64,000 nucleotides of DNA from Parahalioglobus pacificus (GCF_014652275.1 NZ_BMYM01000001.1:248001-312000), one strand, 5' to 3'; counted from the stretch's first letter, positions 29,563-38,701 are shown. A program made the numbers and translations. Notes: generated from the sequence alone by a model not told the origin.

Positions 29563-30534
29563 TCAGGCGGTGGGCGGTTTGCCGTCCAGCTCGCGCGCGG
29601 TATCCACGATCAACCGCCTTAACCAGCGATTGCCGGGATTGTGTTGTAACAGCGGGCTCCAGGCCATCTTCAACTCCAGGGGTGGAATGTCCAGAGGCGG
29701 CTCGCGCAGCACTACGCGCGGGTTGTCGCGCTTGAGCTGTGCTGCGCGATTGGGGAGGGTCACAATCAGGTCGTTCTGCTCGGCGAGGGTCATTGCCGCC
29801 TGGTAGTGGCGGGTGAAGACGCGTATCTGGCGTTTCTTGCCGAGTTTGTTGAGTGCTGCATCCACCCAGCCCAGCCGCTGCACGTCGTCAGGGTCAACAC
29901 CCACGCCAACGCCCATTCCGGTCTTGCTGACCCACACGTGGTTGGCCTTTAGGTAGTTCTCCAAGCTGAAGTCTTCCAGTACTGGGTTCTCAGGGCTGAG
30001 CAGACAGGCGAAGGTGTCGTCCCAGAGGTGAATCTGGTGGAACGACTGGGGCATTTGGTCAAAGCGGTTAATCACCATATCAACCTTGCCACGCTCCACA
30101 TCCAGAAAACTCACGTCACTGGGGGTCATGATATCCAGTGTGATACCTGGTGCTTCGGTGCGAAGTTTGCCCAGCACTGTTGGCAATAGCGTGGATTCGG
30201 CGTAGTCGCTGGCCATAATGCGGAATACGCGTTGTGCTTCGCCTGGCTCGAAGGCTGATCGCGGTTGCACAGCCTGTTCAATGTTCATCAACACGTCGCG
30301 CACCAGGGGCTCAAGCTCCAGGGCGCGCTCTGTGGGTGTCATGCCATCCGAGGTGCGAACCAGTAGCGGGTCGTCGAACAGCTCACGCAGACGCCTGAGC
30401 CCATTACTCATCGCGGGCTGTGACAGATTCAGTTGATTGGCGGCCTGGGTGACATTGCGCTCTCGCAGCAGCGCATCCAGATAAACCAATAGATTCAGGT
30501 CGATTCGGTTCAGGTTCACGGGGCTCGTCCGCAT
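29563..30534 (-). CDS. LysR family transcriptional regulator
   Basis: The 323-residue protein has a standard LysR winged helix-turn-helix at the N-terminus (about residues 8-67, with ERNVTQAANQLNLSQPAMSN and LRRLRELFDDPLLVRT) and a periplasmic-binding-protein-like effector domain (about 95-310). It sits upstream of glcB on the same strand and is divergent from the acyl-CoA dehydrogenase gene, so either neighbour could be its target. LysR proteins usually control the divergent gene, which would favour the acyl-CoA dehydrogenase. The effector is unknown. Confidence 0.9.
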   Translation of the reverse strand: MRTSPVNLNRIDLNLLVYLDALLRERNVTQAANQLNLSQPAMSNGLRRLRELFDDPLLVRTSDGMTPTERALELEPLVRDVLMNIEQAVQPRSAFEPGEAQRVFRIMASDYAESTLLPTVLGKLRTEAPGITLDIMTPSDVSFLDVERGKVDMVINRFDQMPQSFHQIHLWDDTFACLLSPENPVLEDFSLENYLKANHVWVSKTGMGVGVGVDPDDVQRLGWVDAALNKLGKKRQIRVFTRHYQAAMTLAEQNDLIVTLPNRAAQLKRDNPRVVLREPPLDIPPLELKMAWSPLLQHNPGNRWLRRLIVDTARELDGKPPTA

Positions 30535-30650
30535 TCATGTAGTGAATGCTTGAAATAGCATTGATAGTTTGGGGGAATTATACCCGCCTGCGTACCATTG
30601 CCAACTCGAGATAGTGACCCTGCGGCGCAGAGCTGTATTCCAATGGCCCG

Positions 30651-30679
30651 AATTACGCTGCACGGGGTTTCACTATAAT
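30651..30679 (+). promoter_or_regulatory. Probable sigma-70 promoter of the acyl-CoA dehydrogenase gene
   Basis: A perfect -10 hexamer TATAAT lies at 30674-30679. The -35 at a 17-base spacing (AATTAC) is poor, which suggests activator dependence, plausibly on the divergent LysR protein. The gene starts 39 bases downstream. Confidence 0.45.
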
Positions 30680-30717
30680 GGCCACCCGCAAATCTATAGC
30701 TAGCAGAGAATTACCGC

Positions 30718-32487
30718 ATGTCCGACTATCGCGCACCCATTGAAGATATGGCGTTCATCATCGATGAGGTCCTCGCCGTAGAGTCCGTTTTGGGCTCCTT
30801 GCCTCGCTTCGAGGAACTCGGCGTCGGTGTTGATCTCACCACGGCCTTGCTGGACGAGGCGGGGAAGTTGGCGGGCGATGTGTTGGCACCCCTGCGTCGA
30901 GCTGGCGACCTGCAGCCCGCTACCTGTGCCGATGGCAAAGTCACCACATCGCCTGGCTATAACGAGGCATTGCAACAGCTGGGTGCCGGTGGCTGGATTG
31001 GTATCTCTGCGGACGCGAACTATGGCGGTCAGGGCTTGCCCGAAATTTACAACACCGCTGGCACCGAAATGTGGAACACCGCCAATATGGCCCTCGGTCT
31101 TGCGCCCATGCTGTCCAGCGGCGCTGCACTGGCGATCGCCGCTCACGCTTCTGATGCGCAAAAGCAAACCTATCTAGAGAAAATGCACACGGGCGAGTGG
31201 ATGGGCACTATGAACCTGACCGAATCCGGTGCCGGCTCTGACTTGGGCGTCATGAAGACCCGCGCGGTTCCTGAGGGTGATCACTACCGCATCTATGGCC
31301 AAAAAATCTATATCACCTGGGGCGATCATGACGCCACGGATAACATCATCCACCTCGTATTGGCCAAGTTGCCCGATGCGCCTGAGGGTAGTCGCGGTAT
31401 CTCTCTCTTTATCGTCCCCAAGTTTTTGGTGAATGCCGATGGCAGCCCGGGTGAGCGCAATGACGTCTACCCCGTATCCACCGAACACAAACTTGGCATC
31501 CACGGTAGCCCTACCTGTGTCATGGCCTTTGGCGACACGGAGGGCGCGATAGGCTACCTGCTCGGTGAGGAGAATCAGGGACTGGCCTGCATGTTCACCA
31601 TGATGAACGAAGCTCGCTTGAAAGTAGGTATTCAGGGTCTCAGCCAGTCTGAGGGAGCATTGCAGAAGGCCACCGCCTACGCCCGTGAACGTGTTCAGGG
31701 CGGCGTGCCGATCATTGAACATCCGGATGTGAAGCGCATGTTGCTGAGTATGAAAGCGCTCTGTGAAGGCATGCGAGCTTTTGCGTATAGCGAGGCAGTG
31801 ACCATGGATCTCGCGCACAGCGGACCCGAGGACGAACGTCGGCTGGCGCAGTCGCGGCTCGATTTGATGATTCCTGTCATCAAGGGATGGCTTACCGAAG
31901 TCGGCATGGAAGTCACGTCCCAAGGCGTACAGGTCCATGGCGGAATGGGGTTTGTTGAAGAGACAGGTGCAGCGCAGTACCTGCGTGACGTGCGCATCGC
32001 GCCCATTTATGAGGGCACCAATGGCATTCAGGCGGCTGACCTTGTTAATCGCAAACTAGGCCGGGACGGCGGTGCGACCATGGAATCCGTGCAGTCTGCG
32101 ATCTCCGAAACCGTTGCTGCCCTGAAGGCCGCCGATCACACTGAACTTGCGGTTGTCGCGCAAAATCTGGAGCAGGCATTGGCCGGGCATGTTGAGTCCA
32201 CGCAGCGTATGCTTGCAGCATTGGGCGCCAACAAGGCGGCCGCCCTGGGTGGCTCTTTCGATTACATGATGCAAACAGGCTATCTCTTTGGCGGATGGCA
32301 ATTGGCGCGCGGCGCACTGGTTGCTGCCCAGCGTTTGGCAGAAGGCAGTGACAACACCTTCTATCGCACCAAGATGGCGACGGCCAGGTTCTATGCCGAA
32401 CAGATACTGCCGCGATGCGAGAGTCATGCCCTCGTAGCCGCGCAGTCCGAAGGTGCCCTGCTCGATTACCCCGTAGACTGGATTTGA
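30718..32487 (+). CDS. Acyl-CoA dehydrogenase, long (FadE/DmdC-like) form
   Basis: This FAD enzyme oxidises an acyl-CoA to the 2-enoyl-CoA. The 589-residue product is about 200 residues longer than classical acyl-CoA dehydrogenases because of an extra C-terminal helical domain. Motifs include [19 protein letters not shown] (about residues 162-180), [12 protein letters not shown] and [15 protein letters not shown] (about 426-440), where the glutamate is the catalytic base in related enzymes. This length class includes 3-methylmercaptopropionyl-CoA dehydrogenase (DmdC) as well as medium/long-chain enzymes; the substrate cannot be decided here, and no dmd genes are nearby. rraA follows after two bases. 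Confidence 0.9.
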   Translation: MSDYRAPIEDMAFIIDEVLAVESVLGSLPRFEELGVGVDLTTALLDEAGKLAGDVLAPLRRAGDLQPATCADGKVTTSPGYNEALQQLGAGGWIGISADANYGGQGLPEIYNTAGTEMWNTANMALGLAPMLSSGAALAIAAHASDAQKQTYLEKMHTGEWMGTMNLTESGAGSDLGVMKTRAVPEGDHYRIYGQKIYITWGDHDATDNIIHLVLAKLPDAPEGSRGISLFIVPKFLVNADGSPGERNDVYPVSTEHKLGIHGSPTCVMAFGDTEGAIGYLLGEENQGLACMFTMMNEARLKVGIQGLSQSEGALQKATAYARERVQGGVPIIEHPDVKRMLLSMKALCEGMRAFAYSEAVTMDLAHSGPEDERRLAQSRLDLMIPVIKGWLTEVGMEVTSQGVQVHGGMGFVEETGAAQYLRDVRIAPIYEGTNGIQAADLVNRKLGRDGGATMESVQSAISETVAALKAADHTELAVVAQNLEQALAGHVESTQRMLAALGANKAAALGGSFDYMMQTGYLFGGWQLARGALVAAQRLAEGSDNTFYRTKMATARFYAEQILPRCESHALVAAQSEGALLDYPVDWI

Positions 32488-32489
32488 TC

Positions 32490-32978
32490 ATGACAGAGAC
32501 TACCTTCTCGACCTGTGATCTGGCGGATGATCATCCCGAGGCCCAGGCCATCGAACTGCAGTTCATTAATGCGGGCCTGCGTAAACGGTTTCATGGCCCT
32601 GCGGTTACTGTGAAGTGTCACGAAGACAATTCCCTGGTCAAGGCACTTGTGGCCCAGCCGGGAGAGGGTCGCATCATTGTGGTCGATGGTGGAGGCTCAA
32701 TGCGCCGGGCGTTACTCGGGGATATGTTGGCTGAACAAGCATCGGCTAACGGCTGGTCTGGCCTGGTGATTAATGGCGTTATTCGCGATGTGGATGAAAT
32801 AGCGGTCACGGATATTGGGGTGCAGGCGCTGGGCCGCTGTTCCCTCAAGACGGATAAGCGGGGAGAGGGGCAGCAGGATGTCGCTATTCACTTTGGCGGC
32901 GTCACGATCAACCCCGGCGATTATCTCTACGCTGACAATAATGGCGTGCTGGTGAGTCGCTCGCCGTTAATCAGCTGA
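32490..32978 (+). CDS. rraA: RraA family protein (RNase E inhibitor / HMG aldolase-like)
   Basis: The 162-residue protein matches Rra[18 protein letters not shown] start, [20 protein letters not shown] (about residues 56-75), [14 protein letters not shown] and the C-terminal [14 protein letters not shown]. RraA binds RNase E and modulates mRNA decay in E. coli; close relatives are 4-hydroxy-4-methyl-2-oxoglutarate aldolases and carry the same G-(X)20-R-D metal motif, which is present here. The ATG at 32490 lies two bases after the acyl-CoA dehydrogenase stop; a longer in-frame version would overlap that gene by 70 bases and is rejected. Confidence 0.88.
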   Translation: MTETTFSTCDLADDHPEAQAIELQFINAGLRKRFHGPAVTVKCHEDNSLVKALVAQPGEGRIIVVDGGGSMRRALLGDMLAEQASANGWSGLVINGVIRDVDEIAVTDIGVQALGRCSLKTDKRGEGQQDVAIHFGGVTINPGDYLYADNNGVLVSRSPLIS

Positions 32979-32985
32979 ATGGGCA

Positions 32986-33010
32986 GACTGGTGCAATGGC
33001 TGCACCGGTC
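32986..33010. other. Strong hairpin between convergent rraA and nadC
   Basis: A 10-bp inverted repeat (GACTGGTGCA / TGCACCGGTC, loop ATGGC, one G-T wobble) sits between the convergent stops. No T run follows on either strand, so it is not a canonical terminator, though it may protect 3' ends or act with Rho. Confidence 0.4.
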
Positions 33011-33026
33011 TCGTAATAGCGTCCCA

Positions 33027-33878
33027 CTAGTCCAGCAAACGCATCGATAAATCCAACGCCTTACAGTCCTTTGTGAGAGCGCCAATCGAGATGTAATCCA
33101 CCCCGGTCTCGGCAATAGGCCTGAGAGTTGCGTCTGTCACATTGCCAGAGGCTTCCAGCTCAGCCTTGCCCCCTGTTAGTGCGACTGCGTCGCGCATGCT
33201 TTGCAGGTCAAAGTTATCCAACATAATGCGGTCGGCTCCCGCCGACAGGGCAAGCTGTAACTCGGCCAGGCTTTCTACCTCAATCTCCAGCAACACTTCG
33301 CTATTCATTGCCCGCGCCGCCGTCACTGCTTCGGTGATACCACCGCAAGCCATGATGTGGTTTTCCTTGATCAGAAACGCATCAAACAGGCCTATACGGT
33401 GGTTGTGACAGCCGCCGCAGGTCACTGCGTATTTCTGCGCCAGACGCAGGCCCGGGATGGTTTTTCGAGTATCGAGCAGCTTAACGTTTGTGCCCTCGAC
33501 GAGGTTCGCGTAATGATGGCAGCGCGTTGCAGTGCCTGATAGCAACTGTAGAAAGTTCAGCGCTGTGCGCTCAGCGGTCAGTAGCGCGCGGGCAGGCCCA
33601 CTCACCGTGAACAACGTGTCATTGGCCGACAGAGTGTCGCCGTCACGCGCGTGCCATTCCAACTGCACGCGAGAGTCGACCTGCATGAACGCCTGCTCCG
33701 CCCAGTCGGCTCCGCAGAGTATACCGGGCTCACGAGTAATGATGCGGGCGTTGGCCTGTGCTTCCTCGCTAATTAATTGCGCCGTGATGTCCCCGCCGCG
33801 AATATCTTCGGCAAGGGCGTTGGCGACCTGGTGACGTATACGATCCTGGCTGGGGGAAGGCGTTTGATGAGAAGTCAT
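33027..33878 (-). CDS. nadC: Quinolinate phosphoribosyltransferase NadC
   Basis: NadC converts quinolinate and PRPP to nicotinate mononucleotide in de novo NAD synthesis. The 283-residue protein shows the family sequence: [13 protein letters not shown] near residue 24, [72 protein letters not shown] and the C-terminal barrel text [11 protein letters not shown] and [18 protein letters not shown]. Length is normal. It is divergent from ampD, as in E. coli and many other gammaproteobacteria. Confidence 0.97.
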   Translation of the reverse strand: MTSHQTPSPSQDRIRHQVANALAEDIRGGDITAQLISEEAQANARIITREPGILCGADWAEQAFMQVDSRVQLEWHARDGDTLSANDTLFTVSGPARALLTAERTALNFLQLLSGTATRCHHYANLVEGTNVKLLDTRKTIPGLRLAQKYAVTCGGCHNHRIGLFDAFLIKENHIMACGGITEAVTAARAMNSEVLLEIEVESLAELQLALSAGADRIMLDNFDLQSMRDAVALTGGKAELEASGNVTDATLRPIAETGVDYISIGALTKDCKALDLSMRLLD

Positions 33879-33974
33879 GGTCTGGCTTGATTACTACCGG
33901 GGTGAGAATTGTATCAGCGCCCTCACGTTGAACGAAGCGCGCTTAATGGAGTGCGCTTATCAGAGTGCAATGCG

Positions 33975-34002
33975 TTGAGTGTTTCTGCCCATGCTCTATG
34001 AT
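33975..34002 (+). promoter_or_regulatory. Probable sigma-70 promoter of ampDE
   Basis: A -35 TTGAGT (33975-33980) and a -10 TATGAT (33997-34002) are separated by 16 bases. A strong ribosome-binding site GGGGAGG follows at 34010-34016, four bases before the ampD ATG. Confidence 0.55.
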
Positions 34003-34019
34003 GTGCCAAGGGGAGGATT

Positions 34020-34580
34020 ATGGCGTTTTCAATTCAGCAGGGCTGGTGTGCTCAGGCGAGACAAGTGCCGTCGCCGAACTATGGCCCGCGTCCCGACGGC
34101 GCAGCGGTGGACCTGCTGGTTGTTCACAATATCTCTCTGCCGCCGGGTGAGTTTGGGGGTGGAGCGATAGAACAGTTCTTTTGCAATCAGTTGGACTGCA
34201 GTGCTCACCCTTTCTTCAGGGAAATTGAGGGGCTTGAAGTCTCTGCACATTTCTTGATTCAGCGCACCGGTGAGTTGGTGCAGTTTGTGAATACGCAAGA
34301 GCGTGCCTGGCATGCGGGTGTCTCTTCCTATCAGGGCCGGGAAAACTGCAATGATTTTAGTATTGGCATCGAGTTAGAGGGCAGTGACGATGTTCCCTAC
34401 ACTGACGCCCAGTACGAGGTTCTGCGGCAGCTCACGCATGCGCTGATCGACTTTCATAGGGACCTCACTTCAGAGCGCATTGTAGGCCACAGCGATATTG
34501 CGCCCGGGCGGAAAACCGACCCTGGCCCCGCCTTCGACTGGCGGCGTTTTCGCACAGCAATCAGTGGAGAGAGCACATGA
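34020..34580 (+). CDS. ampD: 1,6-anhydro-N-acetylmuramyl-L-alanine amidase AmpD
   Basis: AmpD is the cytoplasmic zinc amidase that cleaves anhydromuropeptides during cell-wall recycling and, where an AmpR/AmpC system exists, lowers beta-lactamase induction. The 186-residue protein has the zinc ligands in LVVHNISLP (His about residue 38) and in the C-terminal GHSDIAPGRKTDPGPAF (His about 161, Asp about 171), and the FLIQRTGELVQFVNTQERAWHAG core. Length matches E. coli AmpD (183). It overlaps ampE by ATGA. No ampC or ampR is present in the window. Confidence 0.95.
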   Translation: MAFSIQQGWCAQARQVPSPNYGPRPDGAAVDLLVVHNISLPPGEFGGGAIEQFFCNQLDCSAHPFFREIEGLEVSAHFLIQRTGELVQFVNTQERAWHAGVSSYQGRENCNDFSIGIELEGSDDVPYTDAQYEVLRQLTHALIDFHRDLTSERIVGHSDIAPGRKTDPGPAFDWRRFRTAISGEST

Positions 34581-35455
34581 GTTTTGGCGCATTGATGACG
34601 GCTATCGCGCTCTACTATTTCTGGGGTGCCGAGGGCCCGTTACATAATCCCCGGCCTATTGCTGCTTGGCAGGCGTGGGTTTCAGAGCGCTTTACGCAGT
34701 CTTGGCAGGTGCTTTTGGTTACGGTGTTGGCGCCTGTGCTTGTTGCCTTCTGGTTGCTCAGTGCTTTTGACGGGATTCTCTTCGGCCTGCCGCAGTTTGG
34801 AATCTCGGTTGCCCTGTTGCTTTACGCCTTTGGTTGGTGGGACTTCCATACTGCGCTGAATCGTTATGCCGCACAGTGCGAGCGGGGAGACGCGCAGGGC
34901 GCCTGGATGACGCTCAATGCTGCTCTCTCAAGCCCGCCAGTTTCAGAACCCGCTGATGCGAACGAGGCTCATAGCTTTGCGTTTCGCGCGTTATTGCTAG
35001 AGGGCTATCAGCGCTGGTTCCCCGTGGTTTTTTACGGCGTCTTACTGGGGCCGGTGGCTGCCTTTGGTTATCGACTGGTTTTGCAGTCGACTACCAGTTC
35101 GACTGCTGCGGGCGATAGCAGGGTGGTCTATATCCTCGACTTCGTCCCTGCGCGCCTGCTCGCCGCAAGCTTTGCATTGGCCGGTGATCTGATGCGTTGT
35201 CGAAGCGCGCTACAGCGCGCGATTACCGATTCCTCCCTGGCCGCGGACAAACTGCTGCAGTCGGTTGCCGAACCTGCGTTGGGCGGGCCAGTGCCAGTTG
35301 AAGAGGTGGCATTATCAGCGCCTGATCATCTCCAGAATGCGGGTGATCTAGGCGCAATTGAACTCCTGCCCAGCGTGCAGGATATGCAATCCCTGTTGCG
35401 CCGTTGCGCCGCCCTCTGGGTGGTCGTCGTTTCACTGCTCGTTATTGTCGCCTGA
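34577..35455 (+). CDS. ampE: AmpE-like inner-membrane protein
   Basis: AmpE is an inner-membrane protein of the CobD/CbiB-related family that is co-transcribed with ampD; its biochemical role is not settled. The 292-residue product has membrane segments at about residues 1-18, 45-65, 70-88, 150-172 and 275-292, and the family text AFRALLLEGYQRWFPVVFYGVLLGP with FALAGDLMR further on. It overlaps ampD by 4 bases. Sequence similarity in this family is moderate, so the name rests partly on context. Confidence 0.85.
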   Translation: MSFGALMTAIALYYFWGAEGPLHNPRPIAAWQAWVSERFTQSWQVLLVTVLAPVLVAFWLLSAFDGILFGLPQFGISVALLLYAFGWWDFHTALNRYAAQCERGDAQGAWMTLNAALSSPPVSEPADANEAHSFAFRALLLEGYQRWFPVVFYGVLLGPVAAFGYRLVLQSTTSSTAAGDSRVVYILDFVPARLLAASFALAGDLMRCRSALQRAITDSSLAADKLLQSVAEPALGGPVPVEEVALSAPDHLQNAGDLGAIELLPSVQDMQSLLRRCAALWVVVVSLLVIVA

Positions 35456-35527
35456 CAAACTGGCGCCTTGCGAAAGCGCTGCTATTGTTATCAAGCATGA
35501 GGGATCAGCGCCTGAACCGAGGGGTAG

Positions 35528-37210
35528 ATGGGCGGTGCAGCCGGTAACACAACCATAAACACTACTGCGGGCTTTGCGCCGGCCCAATCCCGTCTTTGTC
35601 TGAGCGCGACAATCCTGGCTCACCCCAATCCTGACTATGTGGGTGCAAGCACGGCGTTAGGCGATGGGCTTCGGCCCTTTACCCTTACCCTTGGTCGACA
35701 CTTTCCATTGTTTGCTTTAGCAGTCTACGCGGATGGTGCTGCGCATAAGTGCCTGTCTCCCACAGGCGATGGCGCCAATGTAGATATCGGTGATGATCAC
35801 ATCAGCCGACAGGCCCTGGAAGTGGGGTTCTGCGATGGCCGCTTGCACCTGCACAAGCCACGCGGTGCCAGCCGGGTGTGCATATCTGGCCGTCCTTTGG
35901 TGGATGATCTCTCTTTCTCGCTGAACGCGATTGCCCGCGGGCTGGTGATTAATCTGGCTGACACTGTGCTGCTGGTGTTATCGGCCGGGCCGCCGAATAC
36001 TGGCGGCGACAACTTACCAGACTTTGGTTTAATCGGTGGCTCCCGGGTTCTCAATGATCTGCGCCAACGCGTCTTGCGCTGTGCATCCACCGATGCCGAT
36101 GTGCTCGTATTGGGTCCGAGTGGCAGTGGCAAGGAGCATGTCGCCAGAGCTCTGCATACGCACAGTCGGCGCCGGGACGGGCCATTTGTGGCCGTGAACA
36201 TGGCGACCCTGTCTCCGGAACTTGCAGCCTCGCAGCTGTTCGGGCACAAGCGCGGTGCATTCACCGGGGCCACTACGGACCACCGGGGCTACTTTCAGCA
36301 GGCAGAGGGCGGAACCCTGTTTCTGGATGAGGTGGGAGATACGCCGTCCAGTATGCAGCCGCTATTATTGCGTGCGCTGCAACAGCGAGAAATTCAGGTG
36401 CTGGGTGGCGGCATCTCAACGGTCGATGTGCGAATAGTGGCGGCCACCGATGCGGATATTGATGCAGAGAGCGCTGGATTTCGCACAGCGCTGCGCCACC
36501 GGCTATCCGGTTTGCAGATTGATGTGCCGTCTCTTGATGCACATGCCGAAGATATTGGCCTGTTGGCACAGCAGTTTTTTACGAAGCACTGGTCCTTGTT
36601 CCATAACAAGGGTGATGCTGGACTATCGCTTGGGCCACACCGGCGAAATCGACAGTGGCGCCAGCGGTGGGTGATGCTGGTTCAGGCGCTGCTCCTGCGG
36701 CCCTGGCCTGGCAACGTGCGAGAGCTGGATAACACCTTGCGCCAAATTGCTCTGGACAGTGCCGACACGCTTCACCTCCCCGACTGGGCATGTTTGCTAC
36801 GTGAGGACGGCGCCTCAACGGAGATTGGCGTTAGTTCATCACCGATGGATCAGTTGGCTGTGGCCGAACCCGATGCGCTGAGCAGCGACGTATCAGAAGT
36901 TGGGCCATCAACGGCACCAACCCCGCTTGAGTTGTCTGTTGTTTCGCAGATGTTGGAGCGCCATGACTACCATATTGCTGCTGCGGCCAGAGCGCTGGGT
37001 GTGACGCGGTCCGCCCTTTATCGCTTTATCCGCTCATCTCCGACGCTGTATCTGGCGAAGGATCTGTCCCTGGAGTTCGTTCTTGAACAGCTCAAGGAGT
37101 GTCGCGGGGATCTGTCGCAGACGGCCGCTCAGCTGCGCGTATCGGTGGAGGGCTTGAAGCAACGGCTTCAGCTGGCAGTCGACGCTGCGCCGCAGCAAAA
37201 GAGTCAATAA
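35528..37210 (+). CDS. FHA-like/AAA+ sigma-54-dependent activator with duplicated C-terminal HTH
   Basis: The 560-residue protein has an N-terminal FHA-like region (about residues 40-145, with VDIGDDHISRQALEV in place of the usual phosphothreonine-binding loop). A sigma-54 AAA+ domain follows (about 165-395): Walker A GPSGSGKEHVARAL (about 196-209), the intact GAFTGA loop (about 243-248), Walker B GGTLFLDEVGD, and WPGNVRELDNT. The C-terminus contains two Fis-like helix-turn-helix segments: HIAAAARALGVTRSALYRFI (about 482-501) and DLSQTAAQLRVSVEGLKQRL (about 528-547). Activators with an N-terminal FHA domain are expected to be switched by threonine phosphorylation, which fits the Ser/Thr kinase gene starting three bases downstream. 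Target genes are unknown. Confidence 0.85.
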   Translation: MGGAAGNTTINTTAGFAPAQSRLCLSATILAHPNPDYVGASTALGDGLRPFTLTLGRHFPLFALAVYADGAAHKCLSPTGDGANVDIGDDHISRQALEVGFCDGRLHLHKPRGASRVCISGRPLVDDLSFSLNAIARGLVINLADTVLLVLSAGPPNTGGDNLPDFGLIGGSRVLNDLRQRVLRCASTDADVLVLGPSGSGKEHVARALHTHSRRRDGPFVAVNMATLSPELAASQLFGHKRGAFTGATTDHRGYFQQAEGGTLFLDEVGDTPSSMQPLLLRALQQREIQVLGGGISTVDVRIVAATDADIDAESAGFRTALRHRLSGLQIDVPSLDAHAEDIGLLAQQFFTKHWSLFHNKGDAGLSLGPHRRNRQWRQRWVMLVQALLLRPWPGNVRELDNTLRQIALDSADTLHLPDWACLLREDGASTEIGVSSSPMDQLAVAEPDALSSDVSEVGPSTAPTPLELSVVSQMLERHDYHIAAAARALGVTRSALYRFIRSSPTLYLAKDLSLEFVLEQLKECRGDLSQTAAQLRVSVEGLKQRLQLAVDAAPQQKSQ

Positions 37211-37213
37211 AAG

Positions 37214-37318
37214 GTGGCCGGCAGTCCGGTGGCCGGCAGTCCGGTGGCCGGCAGTCCGGTGGCAGGCAGTCCGGTGGCCGGCAGTCCGGTGGCAGGCAGT
37301 CCGGTGGCAGGCAGTCTC
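37214..37318 (+). repeat. Seven in-frame copies of a 15-bp tandem repeat at the start of the kinase gene
   Basis: The unit is GTGGC(C/A)GGCAGTCCG, with copies starting at 37214, 37229, 37244, 37259, 37274, 37289 and 37304; the last ends in TCTC instead of TCCG. Copies 4, 6 and 7 carry A at the sixth base. The repeat encodes AGSPV pentapeptides. Each copy begins with GTG in the reading frame, so every copy offers a potential start codon. Confidence 0.97.
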
Positions 37319-38701
37319 GGCGCCAATTACGACCTGCAGTCAATGCTGGGTAGCGGTGGCCAGGGCGAGGTCTATCTCGCCAGTGACCAGCACCAACAGC
37401 GTGCCGTCGCCATAAAGTTCAGCCTGCGAGATAAAGCGGGTAAAGGCAGCATGCGTCAGCCGACCGAGGCACAGGCGCTGGCCGCTATCGATCACCCGCG
37501 AGTGGTGCGGGTGCTTGATGTGTTGGTGGCCGACGAGCAGCTTGCTACGGTGATGGAGTATGTGCCGGGCGTGACATTGGCCACGCTTCAGACGTCCGGG
37601 TCGCTGTCCCTTGCCGCAATTTTGTATCTGGCCCTTGATGTGGCTTCTGGCCTGTCCGCCATACGCCGAGCGGGGCTGGTGCACGGCGATATCAAAGCAG
37701 AGAACATTCGCGTTACTGAAGGCGGACGCATCAAGATCCTTGATCTGGGCATTGCCAGCGAAAGCTTTGGGCATGCGCGGGGAGGATCGCGCCAGTCTAT
37801 GCCACCGGAGCAAATGGCCGGTAATGCGGTGGACTCGCGCAGCGACCTCTATGCTTTTGGACTTCTGCTGCACCAACTAGTTACAGGCACTACTCATCCT
37901 GCGGCTGGGGGTGAGGCCGACGGTGACGATAACCCACCCGTTGTGCCCCGCTTACAACTGGGGGATAAGACGACCGCCGGCGAACGCATACCCGATAGCG
38001 CGGTTCAATTGGTGAACTGGTTGTTAGAGCCGCTTGCCGCTAATCGGCCGCGCAACGCATTTCGTGTGCGACAAGAGCTACGACGTATGGCGCGGGCTGC
38101 GGGCAGCCCTTGCCGCGTCAGAGGCCAACTGGGTGCAGCTGTCAGCGGTGCCATGTGGTTGGAGGAGAGCGCGCCGCGCGATGTAAGTCATTTTAGCGGT
38201 GAGGCAGAGATGCGCACTGTCTCCGGGCTGTCGTTACTGGTCGCTCGTCACGCACGACCCTTGCGTAGGTGGATTGTGGCGATGTTGACGGCCACCGTTG
38301 TCATCGGTGCAGTGCTGTCCTATCGGCATTGGGCGATGCCAACCTTGCGGGTTCAGGACTCTCATATAGATGTGCAGGCGGGTATTGGACTGCCGCCGGA
38401 GTTATCCCATCGCTGGCTCGCGCGCACGGTGACGGATCAGGCGATAGACCTTTCCAGGTTGCCCGTTAAGCCGATTACCAATCAGCCCCATTGGCAGCTA
38501 TTGCTGACGAAGGGCGAGTTGCCCTCTGCCCAGGTTCACATTGTGCTGCACTGCGACCCCGGTCGCTGTTTACTGGAGATGGCGGTGGCGAAAACCGCCC
38601 AGTTGCGGCGAAGGTCGCTGGAGCTTCACCCCAGGTCAAGCTCGAGTCAATGGTACTCCTCACTGTTTGAATTGAGTAAGGAGCTGCTCGCTGATCTCTA
38701 G
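37214..38701 (+). CDS. Membrane-anchored serine/threonine protein kinase with N-terminal AGSPV repeats
   Basis: From the first GTG the protein has 495 residues. Residues 1-35 are AGSPV repeats. A Hanks-type kinase domain follows (about 39-305): glycine loop LGSGGQGEVYLA (45-56), ATP lysine in VAIKF (Lys68), Glu85, catalytic loop HGDIKAEN (Asp159), DLG (Asp177), PPE for APE, and SRSDLYAFGLLL. The usual HRD arginine is Gly, so it is a non-RD kinase, but key residues are kept and activity is likely. One membrane segment (about 352-371) precedes a C-terminal domain of about 120 residues that is probably periplasmic and unlike PASTA. The start could be any repeat GTG. The upstream FHA-type activator is the obvious substrate. 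Confidence 0.85.
   Translation: MAGSPVAGSPVAGSPVAGSPVAGSPVAGSPVAGSLGANYDLQSMLGSGGQGEVYLASDQHQQRAVAIKFSLRDKAGKGSMRQPTEAQALAAIDHPRVVRVLDVLVADEQLATVMEYVPGVTLATLQTSGSLSLAAILYLALDVASGLSAIRRAGLVHGDIKAENIRVTEGGRIKILDLGIASESFGHARGGSRQSMPPEQMAGNAVDSRSDLYAFGLLLHQLVTGTTHPAAGGEADGDDNPPVVPRLQLGDKTTAGERIPDSAVQLVNWLLEPLAANRPRNAFRVRQELRRMARAAGSPCRVRGQLGAAVSGAMWLEESAPRDVSHFSGEAEMRTVSGLSLLVARHARPLRRWIVAMLTATVVIGAVLSYRHWAMPTLRVQDSHIDVQAGIGLPPELSHRWLARTVTDQAIDLSRLPVKPITNQPHWQLLLTKGELPSAQVHIVLHCDPGRCLLEMAVAKTAQLRRRSLELHPRSSSSQWYSSLFELSKELLADL

Noticed and set aside
37214-37318. CRISPR-type array
   Set aside because: Direct 15-bp units without spacers, in frame with a kinase gene; a coding microsatellite.
37092-37343. 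Minus-strand open frame encoding a Cys/Pro/Asp-rich repeat protein across the 15-bp repeat
   Set aside because: It is the antisense of the kinase repeat and the activator 3' end; no ribosome-binding site and no family features.
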